A DNA stretch of 64,000 nt from Comamonadaceae bacterium (GTDB lineage Bacteria; Pseudomonadota; Gammaproteobacteria; Burkholderiales; Burkholderiaceae_C), in assembly GCA_947476285.1 (NCBI GenBank), contig CANJPU010000008.1, forward strand, positions 47,877-111,876, given 5' to 3'. The notes beneath the pieces were generated by a model. That model did not search any database and was not told where the DNA came from. It was given only the letters and a program-made list of their open reading frames with translations. The position numbers and the translations under genes were made by a program. Shown in pieces: positions 8,473 to 16,583 of this stretch (positions are counted from its first letter, which is position 1; each line of letters opens with the position of its first letter).

Positions 8473-9303
8473 ATGATGAAACTTGCTTGGCATGTTGGGT
8501 TAACTGAGTCTGCTACCGAGCGACTCCCGAACGCACCCGCCCTGTGGGCTGCGCTGCGCAAACAGGCCGCCGAGGTCGTGAATCCGGGAACGAACGTGGA
8601 GATCTGCTTCTCGCGGAAGACAACGCTGAGCACGCAGCCGTTCATGGGCTCTGTCAACGCATTCATGGTGGCGCAAGACGTGCAGCGCCTGGAGGCCGAA
8701 GGCTTTGATGGCGCCATGATTGCAGCGTCCGTCGATTCGGGCGTCTATGAGGCGCGCACCTCGGTGGCCATGCCGGTCATCGGATCCACCGAAGCAGCCA
8801 TGGGCTTCAGCGAATTCGTCGGTCGGCGTGTGGGCGTCGTTTGCATCGCTGGGGCTGGCGACTATCTCGGCTATGTCCGCGCAATCGAAGGACTGGCTGA
8901 TCGCTACGGCTATCGGGGGCGATTCATCTCTCATCGTCCGGTGCGACCCCTTGGGAAGAGTTGGGAGCATTTTTTCGAAACCTTCGCGCGCGCGATTGAC
9001 GGTGACAGTGACGAATTGGCCAGCATGTATGACACGGTGTGCGCCGAGTTCGCCCGCGACGGCGCCGACGTCTTGTTGTCCGGCAATCAATTCATGGGGG
9101 CCGTCATGCGAATGGCAGGCATTCCCTTCCTCACGCCACAAGGGCTGCCCTTCATTGACAACGCGGCGATCGGCTTGAAGATGCTGGAGACGCTGGTCTC
9201 ATTGCGCCGCACGATGGGACTCAACAAGAGCGAAGCCGGTGATTACCGGGCGGTCGCCAAGGCTCAGGTCGATTCGGTCAGCGGCTGGTTCGCCAAGCGT
9301 TAG
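8473..9303 (+). CDS. Asp/Glu/hydantoin racemase superfamily protein without the usual cysteines
   Basis: The 276 residues have the two-domain racemase fold pattern: first active-site loop AMIAASVDSGVYEAR (about 81-95), the strand GRRVGVVCIAG, and second loop ADVLLSGNQFMG (about 198-209). Active hydantoin or glutamate racemases and maleate isomerases carry one cysteine in each loop; here both positions lack cysteine. The protein may use other residues, bind without catalysis, or belong to a divergent lyase group. GAGG lies 6-9 bases before ATG 8473 or ATG 8476. A Bug gene follows after about 50 bases. Confidence 0.72.
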   Translation: MMKLAWHVGLTESATERLPNAPALWAALRKQAAEVVNPGTNVEICFSRKTTLSTQPFMGSVNAFMVAQDVQRLEAEGFDGAMIAASVDSGVYEARTSVAMPVIGSTEAAMGFSEFVGRRVGVVCIAGAGDYLGYVRAIEGLADRYGYRGRFISHRPVRPLGKSWEHFFETFARAIDGDSDELASMYDTVCAEFARDGADVLLSGNQFMGAVMRMAGIPFLTPQGLPFIDNAAIGLKMLETLVSLRRTMGLNKSEAGDYRAVAKAQVDSVSGWFAKR

Positions 9304-9356
9304 AGGCGGCGAGGTCACCTGAGCAAGCGCGACAACACGCGCAAGGAGTTGATGAA

Positions 9357-10316
9357 ATGAAACTGTTTTCAAATGCAATTGTCTGGGTCGCGCTGCTTGT
9401 GGCCTCAAGCAATGCCGCCGCGCAAGCGTTTCCAAGCAAGCCGCTGCGCGTGATCGTGCCCTATGGGGCGGGATCGGGAACGGACGTGGCGGTGCGCATT
9501 GTCACGAACCGCATGACGCAGTCGATCGGACAGGCGATTGTTGTAGAGAACAGAGCTGGTGCGTCCGGCAACATCGGAATGGAAGCCGGTGCAAAGGCGC
9601 CTCCTGATGGGCACACGCTGGTTGTGGGTGCCGCGGGCACACTCGCCATGAACCCGTTCTTGTTCCAGACCCTCCCGTTCAATCCCGAGAAAGATTTCGA
9701 GCCGATCATTCTCATCGCACGCATGCCAATGGTGTTGCTGGCCCCGCCCAACGTTCCGATGAAAAACCTTGCCGACCTGACAGCGCGAGCCAGAGCCAAG
9801 CCGGGTGGTCTCAATGCGGGCATTCCAAGCACTTCGGCCGTGATGGTGTCCGAGCTGCTCAAGCAAAGCGGCGTGCCACTTGTCAACATCAACTACAAGT
9901 CATCGGGATTGGCGCTTTCAGATGTCGCTGGAAATCAGCTCGACATCGCCATAGACACGGTGGTGGCCGCTGTTCCGCTGATCCGCGCGGGAAGGCTGAC
10001 CGCTCTGGGCGTCTCGACCAGCAAACGCAGCGACCTGATTCCGGATGTTGCGACCGTGGCAGAGCAAGGACTGCCGGGCTTCGAAGTCTCGGCCTGGATC
10101 GGGTTCTACGCACCCAAGGGCACGCCACGGCAGGTCATCGAGCAACTGAACGCAGCAGCGCGCAAGGCGATTGACAATCAAGAGACGCGCGCGCTCTTGC
10201 TGCAGGCCGGCTTTGACGCTGCCGGGGGCGGCATGCAAGAGTTGGCCGAGTTCGAACGTGCGGAACGCGAGAAGTGGGGCCGCGTCATCAAGGCCGCTGG
10301 CATCAAGGCGGAATAG
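9357..10316 (+). CDS. Bug/TctC-type periplasmic solute receptor
   Basis: A 319-residue receptor with a signal peptide ending SNAAAQA and the opening FPSKPLRVIVPYGAGSGTD. AAGGAG lies 8 bases before the ATG; a decoy ATGAAATGA mini-frame at 9352 overlaps it. The stop TAG shares its last base with the GTG of the next gene (TAGTG at 10314-10318), so the two are probably translationally coupled. This suggests the receptor's ligand feeds the isomerase-like enzyme. Confidence 0.9.
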   Translation: MKLFSNAIVWVALLVASSNAAAQAFPSKPLRVIVPYGAGSGTDVAVRIVTNRMTQSIGQAIVVENRAGASGNIGMEAGAKAPPDGHTLVVGAAGTLAMNPFLFQTLPFNPEKDFEPIILIARMPMVLLAPPNVPMKNLADLTARARAKPGGLNAGIPSTSAVMVSELLKQSGVPLVNINYKSSGLALSDVAGNQLDIAIDTVVAAVPLIRAGRLTALGVSTSKRSDLIPDVATVAEQGLPGFEVSAWIGFYAPKGTPRQVIEQLNAAARKAIDNQETRALLLQAGFDAAGGGMQELAEFERAEREKWGRVIKAAGIKAE

Positions 10317-11152
10317 TGTTTCCCTCGCGTGCGCTGCGGGACAATGGCCTGGGCTTTCGGTTTTCTGCGGGTTTGGGGCATCTCTTGCCCGACGTGTCGT
10401 TTCTAGAGCGCTTCGGCGTGGCGGCAAGCTTGGGCTTTACAGGCGTCGAGTATCCAGCCCCTTATGCATACAAAGCCGATGTGCTGCGTGAGCAGTTGGA
10501 TGCGCATGGCTTGCAGCAGGTGCTGTTCAATGTGCCAGTTGGGTCACGCAGCGGTGATCTGGGCCTGGCCTGCGATCCACAGCGTCGGATGGAGTTTCAA
10601 GATTCCATTGGGATTGCTCTGGAATACGCGAGCACGCTCCAATGCGCACAGATCAACTGCCTGTCCGGTTATTCCCCACCCGGTGTGCCTTACGAAGAAC
10701 TGAACGACACCTACGTCTCCAACCTCAAGTACGCCGGCCGGCAGGCGCGAGAGCGCAGCGTACGCATCGTCATTGAGCCACTCAACCCATTTGACTATCC
10801 GAACTTCTTCCTGTCGCGCACCGAGCAAGCCACCCGCATTCTTGCTGAAGTTGACCTGCCCAACGTGGGCCTGGAATATGACATCTATCACGCACAGATG
10901 ACGCAGGGGCGCCTTGGCCCCACCCTGAGGGAGCACCGCGCCATCATCTGGCACATTCAGTTCGCGGATGCACCAACTCGTGCGACCCCCGGTACAGGAG
11001 AGATCCGATTCGACTACATACTCGATGAACTAGAGCTGCTGGACTATTCGGGCTGGATCGGGTGCGACTATCGGCCGATGGGGCCCAAGGGTAGCTTCGA
11101 TTGGCTGGCGCAATGGCTCACGGCCAGGGGCGCAGCGCAGAAGACGGACTGA
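10316..11152 (+). CDS. hydroxypyruvate isomerase family TIM-barrel protein
   Basis: A 278-residue xylose-isomerase-like barrel with the family's metal and catalytic motifs: IEPLNPFDYPNFFL, LEYDIYHAQ, WHIQFADAP and GWIGCDYRP. In hydroxypyruvate isomerase the last motif is usually EYRP or EYKP with a catalytic Glu; here it is Asp, a conservative but notable change. I start at GTG 10316 because it overlaps the Bug stop codon by one base and gives the normal family length; an ATG at 10274 would overlap the receptor gene by 43 bases. Substrate likely a small hydroxy- or keto-acid. Confidence 0.82.
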   Translation: MFPSRALRDNGLGFRFSAGLGHLLPDVSFLERFGVAASLGFTGVEYPAPYAYKADVLREQLDAHGLQQVLFNVPVGSRSGDLGLACDPQRRMEFQDSIGIALEYASTLQCAQINCLSGYSPPGVPYEELNDTYVSNLKYAGRQARERSVRIVIEPLNPFDYPNFFLSRTEQATRILAEVDLPNVGLEYDIYHAQMTQGRLGPTLREHRAIIWHIQFADAPTRATPGTGEIRFDYILDELELLDYSGWIGCDYRPMGPKGSFDWLAQWLTARGAAQKTD

Positions 11153-11294
11153 ACGAAACGACATTCCAGCTACCCCATCAAGCCCCAGCAGCCAGGGCAG
11201 GAGCGGGCAGCCGTGAAGACCAAGCCGCGATATCCTGGATGTAGAATGGGATGCAAAAGCTCGCCAACCCGCATGGACCCGTCGAGTCCAAAAC

Positions 11295-11305
11295 ACAGGA
11301 CCTGT
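11295..11305 (+). promoter_or_regulatory. 11-bp palindrome before the CitE-like gene
   Basis: ACAGGACCTGT is a perfect inverted repeat that ends 6 bases before the ATG at 11312 and includes the only weak Shine-Dalgarno (AGGA). It could be an operator or a small translational hairpin. Confidence 0.3.
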
Positions 11306-11311
11306 TAAGCC

Positions 11312-12172
11312 ATGGAAATCATCCGAAGCTGGCTGATCGCGCCAGCCAATCGCCCCGAGTACATCTATAAGTTCGCCACCCTGGGGGCCGATTGTTCCGT
11401 CATGGACTTGGAAGACGGCACGCCTGAGCCCTACAAGAACGCAACCCGCGACAATCTGCCGGCCATGGTGACACGGCTGCGCAGCGAAGGCCTCGTCAAA
11501 GGTTTGTACCTGCGCGTCAACCATCCGCGCACCGAACACTACCCTCGCGATCTTGCCGCTGCTGCTGCCGCAGGGGTTGATGGCGTCTGCATCCCCAAGC
11601 TCAACACGGTGGCCGAGTTGCACGCTGCAGTGCAGGTGTTGGCCCCGGCCGAAGATAAATTGCAGCGCCGTTTCAAAATCATAGGCGGCATTGAGTCGGC
11701 ACTGGGCGTCCTCAATGTCTCGGAGATCGCCTTTGCCGACCCCAGGCTCATCGGTCTGTATTTCGGCGGTGAGGATTTCGCCACCGATCTTTTGGGCGCG
11801 CGGCGCACGCGCGAAGGGCTGGAGGTGCTGTACGCACGCTCTCGTATCGTGCTGGCCGCCAAAGCCGCGCGGATCTGCGCAATCGATCAGGGTGTGCTTG
11901 AAATACATGACGATGAGCGCTTTCGCTACGACTCAGAGCAAGCGCGCAACCTCGGATATGACGGTAAGGTCTGCCTCAACCCAAAACAAGTTGTGTTGGC
12001 CAACGAACTCTTCAGTCCGACCAAGGAGGAGGTAGCGTTCAGCCGTCGCCTGGTCGAAGCTTCGCGCGCCGCAGAGGCACGAGGCATAGGCACCATCGCC
12101 TTCGAAGGCATGATGGTCGATGGGCCCTTGCTCAAACGCAGCGAGCACATCATTGCAATGGCCAGTAAGTGA
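11312..12172 (+). CDS. CitE-like lyase/aldolase (HpcH/HpaI, citrate lyase beta family)
   Basis: The 286-residue TIM barrel shows VMDLEDGTP (metal-binding Glu/Asp), LRVNHPRTEH, the IGGIESALGVLN segment with the second acidic ligand, and FGGEDFATDLLG. Such enzymes cleave or form C-C bonds in malyl-CoA, citramalyl-CoA or similar acids in a Mg-dependent way. It stands alone on its strand, 160 bases after the isomerase-like gene and 108 before module I, so its partner pathway is uncertain. Confidence 0.86.
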   Translation: MEIIRSWLIAPANRPEYIYKFATLGADCSVMDLEDGTPEPYKNATRDNLPAMVTRLRSEGLVKGLYLRVNHPRTEHYPRDLAAAAAAGVDGVCIPKLNTVAELHAAVQVLAPAEDKLQRRFKIIGGIESALGVLNVSEIAFADPRLIGLYFGGEDFATDLLGARRTREGLEVLYARSRIVLAAKAARICAIDQGVLEIHDDERFRYDSEQARNLGYDGKVCLNPKQVVLANELFSPTKEEVAFSRRLVEASRAAEARGIGTIAFEGMMVDGPLLKRSEHIIAMASK

Positions 12173-12280
12173 ATCGGCGCAGGTGAGGGTCGCTTAGCGC
12201 AGCCCCGCCGGAATCGGCCGACTGCCGCCGACACAACACCTCAATGGGTCAAAGCGTCTATCTAACACACCCACATCACC

Positions 12281-13459
12281 ATGAGCCAAACAACTAAGAA
12301 AGCGGCCATCGTCGGCATCGGCGAGAGCAAGCTTGGGCGCGTGCCCAACCGCACCAGTTTCCAGCTTCAGGCCGACGCGGCGCTTGCTGCGCTGGACGAT
12401 GCGGGCCTTCGCATGTCAGACATCGACGGCTTGCTCACCACACCCATGCGGGTGCAGTACCTGGGCATGCCGTGTGGCGTGGTTGCCAGCCAACTGGGCA
12501 TCCGGCCGCGGCATCTGGCGACGGTGGACGTGGCAGGGGCTTCGGGCTGCTCCATGATCGAGCAAGCGGTTGCGGCGATCGAGGAGGGGCGCTGCACCAC
12601 GGTGCTGTGTGTGGCCGGGCAGAACATGCTGTCGCATGGATCGCGCGCGACAGCGGTGCAGGCCATGGCCGAGAGCGGTGTTGCGCATCCGCAATTCGAA
12701 GTGCCTTACGGCCCGCTGGTGCCTTCGCTCTACGCGCTGGTGGCGCAGCGCCACATGCACTTGTACGGCACCACACCCGAACAATTGGCCGAAGTAGCCG
12801 TGGCCCTGCGTTCGAATGCGGTGCTCAATCCCAATGCCCACAAGCGTGACCCCATCACGATTCAAGATGTGATGGCCTCGCCGATGATCACCTCGCCGCT
12901 GCGCATGCTCGATTGCGCGCTGGTCTCAGACGGCGCCTGCGCAGTGATTGTCACCAGCGCCGACCGAGCGCGCGATCTGCGCAAGAAGCCGGTGCATGTG
13001 CTGGGCCAGGGCTACGGCCTGCGCCACAGCTACATCGGCGAGCATCGGGATCTGACCACCACCGGCGCGGTGGAGTCGGGCCGTGACGCGTTTCGCACAG
13101 CCGGCCTCACACCCGCGGACATCGACGTGGCCGAGCTCTACGACTGCTTCACCATCACGGTGCTGATCGAGCTGGAGGACCTGGGCTTTTGCCCCAAGGG
13201 GGAGGGCGGCCGTTTTGTCGAAGGGGGTCGCATCCGGCTGGGCGGTGCGCTGCCTGTGACCACGCACGGCGGTCTCTTGTCGGCCGGCCACCCGGGTCTG
13301 CCGGGAGGCTTCTTCCATGTGGTCGAGGGGATCAGGCAACTGCGCGGCGAAGCCGGGGCACGGCAGGTTGCCAACGCCAAGACCGCGCTCATCCACGGCA
13401 ACGGTGGCGTGCTTGCCATCCACTGCTCCCTGATACTCGGCTCAGCCGACACCGTGTGA
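12281..13459 (+). CDS. thiolase-fold protein, Ltp2-like, module I
   Basis: The 392 residues have the SCP-x/thiolase fold: an AAIVGIGESKLGR start, YDCFTITVLIELEDLGF, and GGLLSAGHPG near the C-terminus. The nucleophile motif of true thiolases (CASG) reads GASG here, with Gly86 in place of Cys, and the C-terminal Cys-Gly-Gly motif reads HGNGG. The DUF35 gene 7 bases downstream is the typical partner of Ltp2-type aldolases, which cleave beta-hydroxyacyl-CoA by retro-aldol reaction, and also of BbsAB-type thiolases. I favour a C-C lyase on a branched acyl-CoA. No clear Shine-Dalgarno is seen. Confidence 0.85.
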   Translation: MSQTTKKAAIVGIGESKLGRVPNRTSFQLQADAALAALDDAGLRMSDIDGLLTTPMRVQYLGMPCGVVASQLGIRPRHLATVDVAGASGCSMIEQAVAAIEEGRCTTVLCVAGQNMLSHGSRATAVQAMAESGVAHPQFEVPYGPLVPSLYALVAQRHMHLYGTTPEQLAEVAVALRSNAVLNPNAHKRDPITIQDVMASPMITSPLRMLDCALVSDGACAVIVTSADRARDLRKKPVHVLGQGYGLRHSYIGEHRDLTTTGAVESGRDAFRTAGLTPADIDVAELYDCFTITVLIELEDLGFCPKGEGGRFVEGGRIRLGGALPVTTHGGLLSAGHPGLPGGFFHVVEGIRQLRGEAGARQVANAKTALIHGNGGVLAIHCSLILGSADTV

Positions 13460-13466
13460 GGCCGAC

Positions 13467-13877
13467 ATGAGCATGGAAAGACTGCTACCCAATCCCGATC
13501 CCATCTCCGCCCCCTATTGGGAGGCGGCCCATCAGGGCATCTTGCGCGTGCCGCGCTGCGAAGACTGTGGGCACATGCACATGTACCCACGCAGCATCTG
13601 CCCCTTCTGTGGATCGGCTCGCCTGCGCTGGGCCCAGGTCAGCGGGCTGGGCGAACTTCATTCCTTCACCGTGGTGCACCGCGCGCCCAGTCCGGCCTTT
13701 GCCGACAAAGTGCCTTATGCCGTGGCCATCGTCGCTTTGGACGAAGGACCGCTGCTCATGAGCAACATTGTCGGCACAGCGCCCAGCGATCTGAAGATCG
13801 GCCAGAAGCTGCGAGTGAAGTTCGAGCAGGTGAGCGCCGAGATTTCATTGCCGGTGTTTGAAGTGGCCGCCACTTGA
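13467..13877 (+). CDS. DUF35 Zn-ribbon/OB-fold partner, module I
   Basis: The 136 residues have four zinc cysteines in CEDCGHMHMYPRSICPFCG (about 28-47), then an OB-fold with VSGLGELHSFTVVHRAP. DUF35 proteins form complexes with thiolase-fold enzymes and help bind acyl-CoA; ChsH2 with Ltp2 and BbsA with BbsB are known cases. Two other thiolase/DUF35 pairs occur at 28.7-30.3 and 58.6-60.2 kb. GAGG is 5 bases before the chosen ATG. Confidence 0.9.
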   Translation: MSMERLLPNPDPISAPYWEAAHQGILRVPRCEDCGHMHMYPRSICPFCGSARLRWAQVSGLGELHSFTVVHRAPSPAFADKVPYAVAIVALDEGPLLMSNIVGTAPSDLKIGQKLRVKFEQVSAEISLPVFEVAAT

Positions 13878-13969
13878 TGCAAGGTAGGAGCTTGCAGACT
13901 TGACCGCACACGCCTTAGTTGCCTAAACTCGAACTCGAACAGAGTGGCAGCACCGCAGGAAGGTCAGCA

Positions 13970-14512
13970 TTGCTATATATGGTCGAGATGGACATGTCGC
14001 ATGGCGATCGGCTGGCGCAGTGGCATGCCTGGTATGAAGCGCATGTGGACAAGCTGTTGACCATGCCGGGCTTCATCAGCGCGCAGCGTTTTGTATCGAT
14101 CGGGCCCACCCTCTCGCCTTATCTTGCGATCTATAGCGTCACCGACGAGTCCGCGTTGACCAACCCGACCTACACTGCCCGCGCCGGCCCACAATCTGCT
14201 TCGACCTGGGCCCCCTTCATGAGCAATTGGCAACGCAATCTTCTGGACGGAGTGACCGTGGCGGCTGAAGTCAACTCCGGTCAGTGGATCGCGCTGATCG
14301 ACAGGCAGGCGCCTGATGCGCCCGAGTTGCCTCCAGGGTTTGCGCGGCTCAAGCCAGTGGGCCTTGACTGCAGCATGGTCGAGCGCGGCCTGCGATGGGG
14401 CGCCCAGGATGAGGCGCCGCCGTCGCCGGCACAGGCACAGGGATGGACCCTGCGCGTGTGGCGTCCCTTGTCAGCCCAGAAGGTGGCAAGCGGCGCCAGA
14501 GCTGGGCCATGA
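13970..14512 (+). CDS. EthD/dimeric alpha-beta barrel-like protein of unknown function
   Basis: About 180 residues. The first 90 (MVEMDMSHGDRLAQWHAWY, then LLTMPGFISAQRFVS and YLAIYSVTDESAL) resemble the ferredoxin-like dimeric barrels that often serve as small lyases or monooxygenase accessories. The rest shows no motif. I chose TTG 13970 because AGGAAGG (13957-13963) is 6 bases upstream; ATG 13979 is the alternative, and a TTG at 13919 lacks a ribosome site. It lies between the DUF35 gene and the operator of the crotonase operon. A shorter relative is at 32323. Confidence 0.65.
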   Translation: MLYMVEMDMSHGDRLAQWHAWYEAHVDKLLTMPGFISAQRFVSIGPTLSPYLAIYSVTDESALTNPTYTARAGPQSASTWAPFMSNWQRNLLDGVTVAAEVNSGQWIALIDRQAPDAPELPPGFARLKPVGLDCSMVERGLRWGAQDEAPPSPAQAQGWTLRVWRPLSAQKVASGARAGP

Positions 14513-14541
14513 TTGTCGGAAATGGCTGTTGTATCATCCGG

Positions 14542-14552
14542 TTGTCGGACAA
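14542..14552. promoter_or_regulatory. GntR/FadR-type operator, perfect TTGTCGGACAA
   Basis: A perfect 11-bp palindrome 25 bases before the crotonase ATG. A degenerate copy, TTGTCGGAAAT, lies 28 bases upstream (14514-14524). It matches the FadR-subfamily consensus TNGTNNNACNA. Confidence 0.75.
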
Positions 14553-14577
14553 TCCACCTGATTGAGTCACGCGTGCG

Positions 14578-15429
14578 ATGACCCGCCTCAGACCCGAAGG
14601 AAGCCGCTTGCCAGACACTGCAGATCCCGCCCCGCCCACGACACCCGGCACCCCGCAAGAGCTGCAGATCTCCACCGTGGGACATGTGAGACTGCTGGTG
14701 CTGAACCGGCCTGGGCGTCTCCATGCCTTGTCCCGGCCACTGTGGGACGCACTGATCGATGCCTATCTGGAAGCCGGAGCCGATGCCGAGGTTCGCGCCA
14801 TCGTGATCACGGCCACGGGTGACAAGGCCTTTTGCTCAGGATTTGACCTGAAGGACGTCCAGGAGCGAGACAATGCAGGCAAACCATTTCGCGGCCCCAT
14901 GGATCAAGACAAGCGGCTGCTGTTTGAGGTGGTGCACGAAACCTGGAAACCCACCATCGCGGCAGTCAATGGCGCCGCCATCGGCGCAGGCTTTGAACTC
15001 GCGTTGGCCTGCGATCTGCGCATTGCCAGCGCGCATGCGCGCTTCGCGTTGCCCGAAGCCAGGATCGGCATGGGTGGCATCTATGGCTCGGTGGTGCTGC
15101 CGCGCACCATACCCGTTGGCATTGCACTGGAGATGATGTACACCGGTGACTACATGTCGATGGACGAGGCGCGGCGCTGGGGTCTGGTCAACAATGTGGT
15201 GGACTCAAAAGATCTCTTTGACACGGCCATGGGCATGGCCGAGCGCATTGCGGCCAATGCGCCCATCACCGTCAGGCGCATGAAGGAGATGGCACTGAAG
15301 GGACTTAGCTTGCCCGTCGCCACCGCATTGCGTCTCAACGTGGGGCCCGACCCGTACACCGCACAAGACCGCAAGGAAGGCATTGCTGCGTTTCTGGAAA
15401 AGAGAAAGCCTGTATGGAAGGGGCGATGA
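14578..15429 (+). CDS. enoyl-CoA hydratase/isomerase (crotonase), module I
   Basis: The 283 residues have the oxyanion-hole motif AFCSGFDLKDV, the GAAIGAGFELALACD segment with the first catalytic Glu, and LPEARIGMGGIYG with the second. Both acids are present, so hydratase activity is plausible. A proline-rich N-terminal extension of about 30 residues precedes the fold; no Shine-Dalgarno supports the ATG, so the true start may be slightly inside. The stop overlaps the next ATG (ATGA at 15426). First gene of a coupled operon behind the operator at 14542. Confidence 0.88.
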   Translation: MTRLRPEGSRLPDTADPAPPTTPGTPQELQISTVGHVRLLVLNRPGRLHALSRPLWDALIDAYLEAGADAEVRAIVITATGDKAFCSGFDLKDVQERDNAGKPFRGPMDQDKRLLFEVVHETWKPTIAAVNGAAIGAGFELALACDLRIASAHARFALPEARIGMGGIYGSVVLPRTIPVGIALEMMYTGDYMSMDEARRWGLVNNVVDSKDLFDTAMGMAERIAANAPITVRRMKEMALKGLSLPVATALRLNVGPDPYTAQDRKEGIAAFLEKRKPVWKGR

Positions 15430-16583
15430 GCGATCCGGGGCTGCGCGCCTACCGCGCCAGTGTGCGTGCGTGGCTGTCACAAGCGGTTTTCCCCAAGGTC
15501 GGATCCAACATGGAGGAGACCTACGCCGCCAATCGTGCCTGGCACAAGCAACTTGCGCAGGCGGGTTGGTTGGGCGTGAACTGGCCGGTCGAATACGGGG
15601 GGCAGGGGCTGAGCACCCTGCATCAGATGGCGGCAATGGAAGAACTCGCCCGGGGCGGCGCGCCGCTTCCGCTGGCGATCGTCAACCTGTATGTGGTGGG
15701 GCCCACTCTCGTGTCATGGGCAAGCCAAGCGCAGAAGCAGCGCTTCCTCAAAGCCCTCTTGCACGCCGATGAGATTTGGTGCCAGGGTTTTTCTGAGCCG
15801 AACGCGGGCTCGGATCTCGCTTCGCTCAAAACGCGTGCGCTTCCTGATGGGTCCGACTTCATCATCAATGGACAAAAGATATGGACCAGTCAAGCGCAGT
15901 TTGCCGACTACTGCGCCGTGTTGGCACGCACCGATACCGCATCGAACAGCCACGCTGGCCTGAGCTACTTCATCGTCGACATGAAGTCCCCAGGCATCCG
16001 CGTCAGGCCGATTGAGCAACTGACCGGAGATGCCATGTTCAATGAAGTCTTCTTCGAGAACGTGCGTGTACCTGCTGCCAACATCATCGGCGAGCTCAAT
16101 GAAGGATGGAAGGTGGCGATGCGTTCGCTGGCCAGTGAACGCAGCATCATCATGGCCCAGCGCAAGGCCGAAGCCGACGCGATGTTTCAGTGGCTGCTGC
16201 AAGTGCTCAAGTCGCGCTATCCCAAGGGCGAAGGCTTGCCCCCGCACCTGTCGTGGCGGCTCGGTCATGCGCGCATGCAGCTTGCCGCACTGGACGCGCA
16301 AGTGCGCGATCTGGTCGATCGCCTGCAGCGCGGCAGCGAGATCGCGGGCGAAGAATCGCTGGACAAGCTGATCCTCACGGATGTGGAGCAAGAAGTGTTT
16401 GCGCTGGCATTCGATCAGCTCGGTCCATACAGGCAGGTGCCCGGCGGAAGGCCGCCTGCCATGGATGCCGCGCACATGATTCATGAATTCTTCTATTCGC
16501 GTTCGCGCTCGATATCAGGCGGCACAACCCAGATCCAACGCGACATCGTCGCCAAGCGGCTGCTTAAATTGCCAAGCTCATGA
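15426..16583 (+). CDS. acyl-CoA dehydrogenase subunit A, module I
   Basis: A 385-residue ACAD of the FadE type: WCQGFSEPNAGSDLASLKT (FAD and substrate contacts), the INGQKIWTSQAQ strand, and a C-terminal GGTTQIQRDIVAKRLLKLP. The residue before GGT, Glu in medium-chain ACADs, is Gly here, so the base may be elsewhere or in the partner. The adjacent second ACAD gene suggests an alpha-beta heteromer as in steroid side-chain degradation. Start at ATG 15426 (ATGA coupling) rather than 15414, which overlaps the crotonase further. The fused protein at 56117 combines the same two types. Confidence 0.88.
   Translation: MSDPGLRAYRASVRAWLSQAVFPKVGSNMEETYAANRAWHKQLAQAGWLGVNWPVEYGGQGLSTLHQMAAMEELARGGAPLPLAIVNLYVVGPTLVSWASQAQKQRFLKALLHADEIWCQGFSEPNAGSDLASLKTRALPDGSDFIINGQKIWTSQAQFADYCAVLARTDTASNSHAGLSYFIVDMKSPGIRVRPIEQLTGDAMFNEVFFENVRVPAANIIGELNEGWKVAMRSLASERSIIMAQRKAEADAMFQWLLQVLKSRYPKGEGLPPHLSWRLGHARMQLAALDAQVRDLVDRLQRGSEIAGEESLDKLILTDVEQEVFALAFDQLGPYRQVPGGRPPAMDAAHMIHEFFYSRSRSISGGTTQIQRDIVAKRLLKLPSS

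Noticed and set aside
11030..11908. 292-residue minus-strand open frame
   Set aside because: It overlaps the CitE-like and isomerase-like genes, both with clear motifs.
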